Made by a program: the position numbers and the translations under genes
Notes under the pieces: generated by a model
What the model saw: only the letters and a program-made list of their open reading frames with translations
The model's database searches: none
Told to the model about the DNA's origin: nothing
In this document: positions 51,370-59,647 of the stretch, in pieces
Position numbering within the stretch: position 1 is the stretch's first letter
How the letters are laid out: the number at the start of each line of letters is the position of its first letter
Origin: Tetragenococcus halophilus subsp. halophilus DSM 20339
GTDB taxonomy: Bacteria; Bacillota; Bacilli; Lactobacillales; Enterococcaceae
DNA: 64,000 nucleotides
Direction: 5' to 3'
Assembly (NCBI RefSeq): GCF_003841405.1
Contig: NZ_PXYA01000001.1
Location: forward strand, 62,001 to 126,000

Positions 51370-53532
51370 ATGAGTTTAAAAACATTAAAAGATGTCAGTT
51401 ACTTTAAACTTAATAATGAAATTAATCGCCCGGTGAATGGTCAAATTCCGCTAAATAAGGATCAGGAAGCTTTAGAAGCTTTCTTTAGAGAAAACGTAGA
51501 ACCAAATACAATGAAGTTTGATTCTGCTATAGATAAGATGAATTATTTGGTCGAAAATGAGTTTTTAGACGAAACGTTTATTCAAAAATATACGCCAGAA
51601 TTTTTGGAAGAGTTTTATGCGTTTTTAGATAATCAAAATTTCCGCTTCCATTCTTTTATGGCAGCTTATAAGTTTTATTCCCAATATGCTTTAAAAACGA
51701 ATGATGGTAGCCAATATTTGGAAAGGTTTGAAGACCGCGTAGCGATTAATGCTTTGTATTTCGCTGATGGAGACGAACAGTTGGCGCTTGATCTAGCAGA
51801 TGAAATGATTCATCGACGTTATCAACCGGCAACCCCTTCATTTTTAAATGCCGGAAGAAAACGCGGTGGAGAATTGGTTTCTTGCTTTTTAGTACAGTTA
51901 ACCGATGATATGAACGCTATTGGTCGTGGTATTAACTCGGCGCTACAACTTTCTCGCATTGGCGGCGGTGTAGGCATTACATTGTCTAATTTGCGCGAAG
52001 CTGGTGCACCTATTAAAGGTTATGAAGGCGCCGCTAGTGGTGTTGTACCCGTTATGAAATTGTTTGAAGATAGCTTTAGTTATTCAAATCAATTAGGTCA
52101 ACGCCAAGGTGCGGGTGTGGTTTACTTAAATGTTTTCCATCCAGACATCATTAGCTTTTTATCCGCTAAGAAGGAAAACGCTGATGAAAAAGTTCGTGTG
52201 AAGACATTATCTCTAGGTGCAATTGTACCGGATAAATTTTACGAGCTTACAAGAAAAAATGAAGACATGTATTTATTTAGCCCTTACAGTGTTGAAAAAG
52301 AATACGGCGTCCCATTTTCTTATGTAGACATCACAGAAGAATATGATCGTTTGGTGCACAATCCAAATATTCGCAAAACCAAAATCCGTGCGCGTGAATT
52401 AGAAGATGAAGTTTCAAAACTACAACAAGAATCAGGTTATCCTTATATCATTAACATTGACACGGCTAATCGGGCCAACCCAATTGATGGTAAGATCATC
52501 ATGAGTAATTTATGTTCTGAAATTTTACAAGTACAAAAACCTTCAGTCATTAATGGCAAGCAAGATTACGAAGTACTTGGTACAGATATCAGCTGTAATT
52601 TAGGCTCAACCAATATTGGCAACTTAATGGACAGTCCTGATTTTGGAAAATCTGTGCAAACCATGACGCGTGCTTTAACTTTTGTGACAGATTCTTCAGA
52701 TATTGACGTTGTCCCAACCATTCAAAATGGGAACCATTTAAATCATACCATCGGTTTAGGCGCGATGGGCTTACACAGTTATTTTGCGAAAAATCATATG
52801 GAATATGGTTCTCCTGAATCTATCGAATTTACGGATCTTTATTTCATGTTGTTAAACTACTGGACATTAGTTGAAAGTAACAACATCGCAAAAGAACGGG
52901 GAACAACTTTCCATAACTTCGAAAATTCGGATTACGCTGATGGCAGCTATTTTGCTTCCTATATTGCAGATGCACCTCAACCAAAATCTGATAAAGTACA
53001 ATCTTTATTTGAAGGAGTCTTTATTCCAAGTGCAGAGGATTGGCAAGCGCTTAGCGACGAAGTGCAAAAATATGGTTTGTATCACCAAAACCGTTTAGCA
53101 GTTGCGCCAACGGGTTCAATTTCTTATATTAATGACACAAGCGCTAGTATTCATCCAATTACTCGTTTAATTGAAGAACGGCAAGAAAAGAAAATTGGGA
53201 AAATTTATTACCCAGCTGCTCATTTAGATAATGATACAATTGGTTACTACACTTCAGCTTATGATACCGATATGCGTAAAGTGATTGATATTTATGCTGC
53301 AGCACAAAAACACGTAGACCAAGGCATGAGTTTAACACTGTTTTTACGTTCGGAAATTCCTGAAGGGCTTTACGAATGGAAGACAGATACGAATAAACAA
53401 ACGACACGTGATTTGAATATTTTAAGAAACTATGCTTTTCATAAAGGCATTAAATCCATTTATTATGTACGTACGTTTACTGAAGATGAAGAAGAAATCG
53501 GCAGCAATCAATGTGAAAGCTGTGTCATCTAA
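51370..53532 (+). CDS. nrdE: Class Ib ribonucleoside-diphosphate reductase, alpha subunit
   Basis: A 720-residue catalytic subunit reducing NDPs to dNDPs. Active-site Cys residues lie in 'LVSCFLVQLTDDM' and 'GTDISCNLGSTNI'; the radical-bearing Cys is in 'IMSNLCSEILQ'. The C-terminal shuttle pair is in 'NQCESCVI'. 'APTGSISYINDTSASIHPI' is the conserved loop, and the C-terminal Tyr radical-transfer pair is in 'GIKSIYYVR'. No N-terminal ATP-cone is present, as usual for NrdE. It lies in order nrdH-nrdE-nrdF; the flavodoxin gene nrdI, usually part of this operon, is not in the window. Confidence 0.96.
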   Translation: MSLKTLKDVSYFKLNNEINRPVNGQIPLNKDQEALEAFFRENVEPNTMKFDSAIDKMNYLVENEFLDETFIQKYTPEFLEEFYAFLDNQNFRFHSFMAAYKFYSQYALKTNDGSQYLERFEDRVAINALYFADGDEQLALDLADEMIHRRYQPATPSFLNAGRKRGGELVSCFLVQLTDDMNAIGRGINSALQLSRIGGGVGITLSNLREAGAPIKGYEGAASGVVPVMKLFEDSFSYSNQLGQRQGAGVVYLNVFHPDIISFLSAKKENADEKVRVKTLSLGAIVPDKFYELTRKNEDMYLFSPYSVEKEYGVPFSYVDITEEYDRLVHNPNIRKTKIRARELEDEVSKLQQESGYPYIINIDTANRANPIDGKIIMSNLCSEILQVQKPSVINGKQDYEVLGTDISCNLGSTNIGNLMDSPDFGKSVQTMTRALTFVTDSSDIDVVPTIQNGNHLNHTIGLGAMGLHSYFAKNHMEYGSPESIEFTDLYFMLLNYWTLVESNNIAKERGTTFHNFENSDYADGSYFASYIADAPQPKSDKVQSLFEGVFIPSAEDWQALSDEVQKYGLYHQNRLAVAPTGSISYINDTSASIHPITRLIEERQEKKIGKIYYPAAHLDNDTIGYYTSAYDTDMRKVIDIYAAAQKHVDQGMSLTLFLRSEIPEGLYEWKTDTNKQTTRDLNILRNYAFHKGIKSIYYVRTFTEDEEEIGSNQCESCVI

Positions 53533-53557
53533 AGTTTAGAAACAAGGAGGCGCAAAA

Positions 53558-54526
53558 ATGGCAAACACTTATTATGAAGCCATTAATTGGAACGAAATCG
53601 AAGATTTTATTGATAAATCAACATGGGAAAAGTTAACTGAGCAATTTTGGCTAGATACGCGGATTCCTTTGTCAAACGACTTAGATGACTGGCGTAGCTT
53701 AAGTGAACAAGAAAAACAACTTGTGGGATATGTATTTGGTGGTTTAACTCTATTAGATACCATACAATCTGAAAATGGGATGGAGCGTCTTCGCGAAGAC
53801 GCTCGCACACCGCATGAAGAAGCAGTTTTAAATAATATTCAATTTATGGAGTCTGTTCATGCGAAAAGTTATTCTTCAATTTTTACCACTTTGAATACGA
53901 AAGCGGAAATTGATGATATTTTTGAGTGGACTAATACTAATGAATATTTGCAGAAAAAAGCCGAACGTATCAATGAAATCTATAAAAATGGTTCACCTTT
54001 ACAAAAAAAGGTAGCCAGTGTCTTTTTGGAAACTTTCCTATTTTATTCAGGTTTTTATACACCGCTGTATTATTTAGGAAATAACAAGTTGGCAAATGTG
54101 GCAGAAATTATCAAGTTGATTATCCGCGATGAATCAGTTCATGGTACCTATATTGGTTACAAATTCCAATTAGGATTCAACGAACTTTCTGAAAAAGAAC
54201 AAGAAGAAATGAAAAATTGGATGTATGATCTTCTTTTTGAATTATATGAAAATGAAGAACATTATACGGAACAACTTTATGACGATATTGGCTGGACCGA
54301 AGAAGTAAAGACCTTCTTACGTTATAATGCCAACAAGGCTTTGATGAATATGGGGCAAGATCCGTTGTTCCCTGATGGCGCGAATGATGTCAATCCGATT
54401 GTTATGAATGGGATTTCCACAGGAACCAGCAACCATGATTTCTTCTCACAAGTCGGTAATGGTTATTTGCTTGGAACTGTTGAAGCGATGAGTGATGATG
54501 ATTATATGATAGGATTAGATGATTAG
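53558..54526 (+). CDS. nrdF: Class Ib ribonucleoside-diphosphate reductase, beta subunit
   Basis: A 322-residue radical-generating subunit with a dimanganese or diiron centre. Metal ligands are in 'LTLLDTIQSENGM', 'FMESVHAKSYS' and 'FLETFLFYSGFYTPL' (with the radical Tyr nearby) plus 'LIIRDESVHGTYIGYKFQLG'. The C-terminal tail 'EAMSDDDYMIGLDD' docks to NrdE. AAGGAGG precedes the ATG, 25 bases after nrdE. A strong terminator follows, ending the operon. In class Ib enzymes cofactor assembly needs NrdI, which must be encoded elsewhere. Confidence 0.96.
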   Translation: MANTYYEAINWNEIEDFIDKSTWEKLTEQFWLDTRIPLSNDLDDWRSLSEQEKQLVGYVFGGLTLLDTIQSENGMERLREDARTPHEEAVLNNIQFMESVHAKSYSSIFTTLNTKAEIDDIFEWTNTNEYLQKKAERINEIYKNGSPLQKKVASVFLETFLFYSGFYTPLYYLGNNKLANVAEIIKLIIRDESVHGTYIGYKFQLGFNELSEKEQEEMKNWMYDLLFELYENEEHYTEQLYDDIGWTEEVKTFLRYNANKALMNMGQDPLFPDGANDVNPIVMNGISTGTSNHDFFSQVGNGYLLGTVEAMSDDDYMIGLDD

Positions 54527-54542
54527 TTAATAAAATTTTGCG

Positions 54543-54595
54543 CTAGGTATTTTATGTTTAACTTAACGATAAACATAAAATACCTAGTTTTTTTG
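54543..54595 (+). terminator. Strong terminator of nrdHEF
   Basis: An 18-base perfect stem (54543-54560 with 54570-54587) with a 9-base loop, followed by T7. Confidence 0.93.
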
Positions 54596-54627
54596 TTTCA
54601 TTTGAAAAATATTAATAAATAACTGCT

Positions 54628-54720
54628 ATTGGAGGCAACTCTGCAAACTTGCTACCAATTTAACTTATTGGAGGTAGATTAAAAAAGTTGCCACCAATAA
54701 TTATATAAAAGTGGAGGAAT
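54628..54720. repeat. Family A hairpin repeats (two modules plus a fragment)
   Basis: Two 32-base imperfect hairpins at 54628-54659 (ATTGGAGGCAAC...TTGCTACCAAT) and 54667-54698 (ATTGGAGGTAG...GTTGCCACCAAT), 39 bases apart, then a partial left arm near 54709. Same module as at 4050 and 28011. It lies after the nrdF terminator. Confidence 0.85.
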
Positions 54721-54829
54721 GTAGGGATAAATATGGATCATTTTATCTTGATACAAATTAATATAGAAATTTCCCCTCTTTATGATTTATACTTGAATAA
54801 ATTATAGAAAAATTTACTTAGGAGAAAAT

Positions 54830-55261
54830 ATGTTAAGCAATAAAATTGCGACACAGCAAGACGAAGGACAAATTATTGCCTTATGGGACAAAAGCGTGAC
54901 AGCTACGCATGATTTTTTAAGTCAAGAAGATAAAGTTCGAATTCGGAAAGAAATTCCAAGTTATTTTCCTTTTTTAGATATTCGACTTTGGTATGATATG
55001 GATAATTTGCTAGGTTTTAGCGGTCAAAATGAAAAATATTTAGAGATGCTTTTTATCGATCCCCAATTTACAGCTAAAGGTTATAGAACAGCTATTTTGC
55101 AAGAACTAATCACAAAATATGGTATTACTGGTGTTGATGTAAATGAACAAAATACTGTGGCTAAGAAATTTTATTTGAAAAATGGCTTTCTGATTATGGG
55201 TCGTTCCAGTGTAGACGGTCAAAACCGTCCATACCCTTTACTGCACCTAACTAATAGCTGA
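54830..55261 (+). CDS. GNAT family N-acetyltransferase (YjaB/PhnO-like)
   Basis: A 143-residue acetyltransferase. 'IIALWDKSVTATHDFLSQED' near the N-terminus is a pattern shared with YjaB-type enzymes. 'LEMLFIDPQFTAKGYRTAILQELITKYG' is the acetyl-CoA-binding motif A, although the usual Gly-x-Gly is reduced to KGYRTA. 'VDVNEQNTVAKKFYLKNGFLIMGRS' is motif B. AGGAGA precedes the ATG. The weakened pyrophosphate loop could lower activity. The acceptor is unknown. Confidence 0.85.
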   Translation: MLSNKIATQQDEGQIIALWDKSVTATHDFLSQEDKVRIRKEIPSYFPFLDIRLWYDMDNLLGFSGQNEKYLEMLFIDPQFTAKGYRTAILQELITKYGITGVDVNEQNTVAKKFYLKNGFLIMGRSSVDGQNRPYPLLHLTNS

Positions 55262-55265
55262 ACTG

Positions 55266-55593
55266 GGCTAGTCCCTCTACATGATGCGTCTTTTCTATTA
55301 GAAAGAACTGCGACTTGGTTTGCAGAAAAATGGAAGGCCTCTATTACAAGTTATAAAAAAACATACAAGACTGTATTAATAACTCTAACACCGTGCCCCA
55401 GTGGTATGTAGGCATGAATGCTAAAGACGAGATTATTTTAGGAGCAGGAGTAATTGGAAATAACTATCATAAACGTAAAGATTTAACGCCTAATGTATAT
55501 GCGTTGTACGTGGAAGAAAACTATTGGAAACAACGATTAGCTTCGATTATTTTAAATTTTATTCGTCAAGATTTTGAGCGAAGCGAGCGGTAG
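55266..55593 (+). pseudogene. Second GNAT acetyltransferase, degraded
   Basis: An N-terminal piece in one frame ('ERTATWFAEKWK') is followed, in another frame, by 'NSNTVPQWYVGMNAKDEIIL', 'GAGVIGNNYHKRKDLTPNVY' and 'ALYVEENYWKQRLASIILNF'. This matches a known GNAT subfamily up to the acetyl-CoA loop, where the expected R/Q-G-x-G/A is damaged ('KQRLAS') and the rest is lost after 'RQDFERSER'. At least one frameshift near 55385 and a C-terminal truncation make it non-functional. Confidence 0.7.
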
Positions 55594-55822
55594 ACAGTTT
55601 TTGTTTATAAATATTGCTTATGATTATATACGTTAGCTAGGCTCTATGTCTGAAAAGAGGTTCAGCAATTGTGTCTTCGACTTTCCATTTCCTCTGTTTT
55701 TTATAGTCCTTGCTTTTCAAATTTAGTTTATATTTAGAAACACTAAACTATAGTTTTTCTATAAGTGGGTAATCTATTTTCTAAGCGGTAAACATCAAAG
55801 ATAGAGAGTAAAATCCAAAACG

Positions 55823-56100
55823 ACTCCCTATGTTTGAAAAGATAGGGAACGTTTCTCAGATTTACTCCCTGAGAAATAAAAGACAGGGAATAGATTGAAA
55901 AAAGACTACCTGTTATTAGTGTAAATTAGCATAAAATTATATAATTATGGCAAAAAAGAAGAAACATAGGGGTTGAATAGCTGATTTACTCCCTATGTTC
56001 AACATGTTAGGTAGTAAAATTGCAATTTAACCCCTGAAAAGCCAAAGATAGGGAACGTTTCGTTAATTGACTCCCTGTAAATTGATAGAAACTATATCTG
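55823..56100. repeat. 41-bp tandem hairpin array, family D
   Basis: ACTCCCT or close variants begin at 55823, 55864, 55905, 55988, 56029 and 56070; the distances are 41, 41, 83, 41 and 41. A degenerate unit explains the 83. Each unit pairs ACTCCCT(AT) with (AT)AGGGAA or CAGGGAA about 20 bases later, followed by an AT-rich spacer. The sequence is unrelated to families A-C. It fills a 970-base region with no intact gene. Confidence 0.85.
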
Positions 56101-56184
56101 AAGTTTACTTTCAGAAAACGAGCTTTCTTTTTAGTTAAAAAGCTCCGCTACTTCATTTACAGGTTTTTTCAAAACCTTCCAACA

Positions 56185-56484
56185 TTTAATGCTGTCTTTG
56201 ATACTGCAGGAATTTTAGATCGTACGGACATTCTTAAGTAAGGGGGAGAACTGATCACGGTAAGTGATGACGATGTTAGTAATGAAGTAAAACAACATAT
56301 ATCGTTTGCCAAACAAAACCATGTGTCTATTAATCAAAGAGACTTACAAGACACAATTCAGTTTACTCTAGATAAAAAATTATAAACAAGGGTAACGGCA
56401 GTTTATTCCGTCAATGAAATTCAAACCGCTTTAAAAGATGCTAACCAAAGCAGTAATAATGGAAAAACCGTGATTGTCTTTTGA
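56185..56484 (+). pseudogene. C-terminal remnant of an MDR oxidoreductase gene
   Basis: One frame of 99 codons with two internal stops reads 'FNAVFDTAGILDRTDILK', stop, 'GGELITVSDDDVSNEVKQHI', then a second stop and 'VTAVYSVNEIQTALKDANQS' to 'GKTVIVF'. The order matches the last third of alcohol-dehydrogenase-like MDR proteins (D..FDT.G...L..GG.L..VS ... Y.. .I..A......GK.V). The N-terminal and nucleotide-binding parts are absent. An old remnant followed by a terminator. Confidence 0.7.
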
Positions 56485-56493
56485 GAAAAACAA

Positions 56494-56531
56494 CCCCAGC
56501 TTTTGTAAGAACTCAATGACAAAAGCTGGGG
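56494..56531. terminator. Bidirectional intrinsic terminator
   Basis: CCCCAGCTTTTGT (56494-56506) pairs perfectly with ACAAAAGCTGGGG (56519-56531); T-rich on both outer sides. It serves the leftward dehydrogenase gene. Confidence 0.85.
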
Positions 56532-56566
56532 ATTTTCCTATTTAAAAATATATCGTAGCTAAACGA

Positions 56567-57518
56567 TTAATCAACACGATTAATAGGTTCACCTTTGGCA
56601 AAAGCCGTGATATTATCTTGAATCAATGAAAGCAGGCGTTTTCTGGTTTCTAGACCGCGCCAACCCATGTGAGGCGTTATGATAACATTATCCATATCAT
56701 ATAGCGGGCTATCATCAGGCAGTGGTTCTTTTTCTTGGACGTCTAAACCAGCGCCAGCAATGTCTCCACTTTGGATGGCTTGAATCAGTGCTTTTTCATC
56801 AACTAAAACCACCACGTGCTGTGTTAATTAAATAAGCTGTTGATTTCATCATAGCTAAGGTATCTTCATTTATGGTATGTTTAGTTTCATCGTTTAAAGG
56901 ACAATTCAGCGAAACAAAATCGCTTTGTTTAAATAATTCTTCTTTGGTAGTAAAGTGGACGCCATCTTGGTCTTCTCTAGGTGTACGAGTCGCTACTAAA
57001 ATCTTCATACCTAAAGCTTGGGCGATTTTGATAATTTCTTTACCTACATTACCATAACCAATCACACCTAATGTTTTCCCATTTACTTCCATATGTTCGA
57101 CCATAAGATGTTTTTGGAAATTATCATGATTGCCTTCTGCTAACATGCGAATTTGTTTTTGCATGGAGCTAGCTAAGTTTAAAATAAACATGATGCCCGT
57201 ATGAGCCACTCTTTGTGTACTGTAAGCTGGAATATTACATAAAGCAATTCCTTTTTCATGAATTGCATCCATATCGATATTATTAAAGCCAGTACCAGCC
57301 TCACAAATCATTTTTACGCTATCGGGAAATTGACGAATAATGTCTCCAGGTACAGGCATCTCTTTTGTGACGACGATATTGAACCCATCGACACGTTCCA
57401 AGATTTTTTCTTTAGGCGTTTCATCATAGACAACAACTTCAGAAGCAATGTTTGAGTAATCAACATTCCCATCGTAATTTACGACACTGCCGTTTAATAC
57501 CACTGTTTTATCATTCAT
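56567..57518 (-). pseudogene. D-2-hydroxyacid dehydrogenase, frameshifted
   Basis: NAD-dependent D-2-hydroxyacid dehydrogenase of about 316 residues. The first part from ATG 57518 contains the NAD site 'TLGVIGYGNVGKEIIKIAQALG' and ends '...LINTARGGFS' with a stop. The second part continues 'LVDEKALIQAIQSGDIAGAGL' and 'NVIITPHMGW' with the catalytic His. Joining them needs removal of one T from a T4 run near 56813, giving the canonical 'NTARGGLVDE'. All catalytic residues (Arg, Glu, His) exist but not in one frame. The mutation looks recent because everything else is intact. Confidence 0.88.
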
Positions 57519-57601
57519 TATTATAAATCCTCCATTTCGACTGAAACTATTATTACGACTTCATTTTAATATTTATCGTTGTTAATTACAATTAAAGCCC
57601 T

Positions 57602-59275
57602 CCTGAATGATTTATAAATTTTTCCCAGGATCATTCAATCCTTGGCATGTGCTTTTTTCTAAAGGTTGAGTTGCTTCACCTTCTGGGTGTACAAAAAGAA
57701 CGCACTTCGTGTTATTGTAAAGTCAACGAAACATAACAATAAGGAGTGCGTTCTTATGTCTTTCACTTTACAACAAAATTCTCTTACATTCAATAAGCAA
57801 AAAGCCATCTTGATCGCCAATGACGGTGGCACCTTAACCAATGACGCGGGGCTCGTCTTACTTTCGGAGTTTCTAAATCAAATTCGTTTTGATTCCCTGT
57901 TAGCGCAATACGTTCATATTCCAGAGTATCGTGCCTTCGCCCAACATGAATGGCTGGATGTCGTAAAACAATGGCTATATCAATTGATCGCTGGTTATTC
58001 TCGAGACCGAGACGCCAACACCTTACAATATGATCGCCTTTTTAAGGAAGCATTGAAACAAGAACGCCTTAGTTCGCAATTTATGATGTCTACTTTGCTT
58101 CATACCTTGACAGAAGAAAATGTTAATCAACTATTACAAGTGGCGAAAAAACTTGGCGATTTAGGCATGGACCAGCAAAACAGCCAACAACTCGTGCTTG
58201 ATCTGGATTCCACCTGTTGTCCCACTTACGGAAAGCAAGAAGCAGGGGAATATATTTACCACTATGGCCTCAATGGGTATCATCCATTTGTGGCATTTGA
58301 AGGTTTAACCGGATTGGCATTAGATGTTCGCCATCGTCATGGCAAATCTTATACCTCCACCCACGCCGAAGATTATCTCGTAGAAATGTTGGCGCATTAC
58401 CAACAACGTTCGAGTGATCCCACAATGCTTGTACGCGGGATAGTGGCTTTGCCAAACCGGAAATTTATAAACAATGTGAGTGTCGAGGCGCCCATTATGT
58501 GATTAAATTGAAAAATAACGTACGGTTGATTCATTATGCGCAACATCTTGTCCAATATACCAACGGTACGGACTACACAAAGTCCGAACATCAATATTTT
58601 AAGATGGCTTATCAAGCAGATTCTTGGGACCGATCTCGAACAGTAGCCATCAAGGCTACTCGAAAAGCCGAAACTTTACTTTTTTCCGAATTTCAATTTG
58701 TGGTGACCGATTTCGCTCATCTTTCGCCCCAAACCATTTTTCAGCTCTATCAAAAACGAGGGAATATGGAAAACTTCATTAAAGAAATGAAGACCGGATT
58801 TTTCGCTGATAAAACGGACAGTCCTTCCTTTTTAGCGAATAAGGTTCGCTTAGCCCTAAGTTTTATCGCCTATAATATCATCCACTTGATGAAACAGCTG
58901 ACTTTTCCGCAAGAGAAAAAGACGACGGTGATTGACACGATCCGTTTTCAACTATTTCATATTGCTGGAAAAGTCACAGAACACGCGCGTCAAGTGCAAA
59001 TTCACTTATCAAGTACGAATGTTTACAACACGCTTTTTTGGGAAGTCCTTACACGAATTCAGCGATTGAATCTCTAGTTTACTTTTCCCCTTTTCCTCTT
59101 GATAAAAAAGGCTTGGCTTTCATTCTCTAGGAAGAATTTTATCTTTTTTTAGCGTCGTTCGATCATCCCTTTCTATTCTTTATTCAAAAGCGGCGATAAA
59201 AAGGGAAAATAACATAAAAGTCACCTCGTTGAACAGTCGAATGCGTTATCCACAAATTTTTATAAATCATTCAGG
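57602..59275 (+). mobile_element. IS1380-family element, copy 2 (inactive)
   Basis: Ends CCTGAATGATTTATAAA and its complement TTTATAAATCATTCAGG, flanked by a perfect 5-base duplication GCCCT (57597-57601 and 59276-59280). The transposase gene is frameshifted. The element inserted in the intergenic region between the leftward D-2-hydroxyacid dehydrogenase and the rightward ornithine-cyclodeaminase-type gene. Confidence 0.93.
57755..59077 (+). pseudogene. IS1380-family transposase, frameshifted
   Basis: Related to the transposase at 48777-50099 across its length, with the same start and 'MSFTLQQ' N-terminus. Near 58437 the expected 'VRGDSGFAKPE' is read as 'VRGIVALPNRK' because one G of a G-run is missing; the frame ends at 58502 and continues in another frame from about 58499 to 59077. 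The second catalytic Asp (in RGDSG) is therefore lost from the first product. Confidence 0.92.
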
Positions 59276-59647
59276 GCCCTTTTTACTTATTAATTTAATA
59301 GACAAAATTGAAAACGTTTTTTAAAGGTGTTAGGAGATGTTATACTATGATTAATAATTATCAAAGGAGGAATAATAAAGTGCTTAATATTTCCGAAAAA
59401 GATATAAAAGAATATTATTCGATGGAAGAGTGTATGAAAGCAGTTCAAGATGCTTTTCGTTTATTTTCCCAGGGAAAAGTAGAGGTTCCTTTAAGAACAC
59501 AAATTAAAAATGAAGAGGGTACAGGGACCTATTTATGTATGCCGGCTTACTGCCAGGAGTATGACGCTTCTTGTGTTAAAGTGTTAAATATGTTTCCAGG
59601 AAATGTAGAAAAAGGATTGCCTACCATTAATGCCCAGATTTTAGTTA

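Noticed and set aside
59308-59379. ATG at 59308 as start of the ornithine-cyclodeaminase-type gene
   Set aside because: The extra N-terminal codons do not resemble the family and AAAGGAGG sits before GTG 59380.
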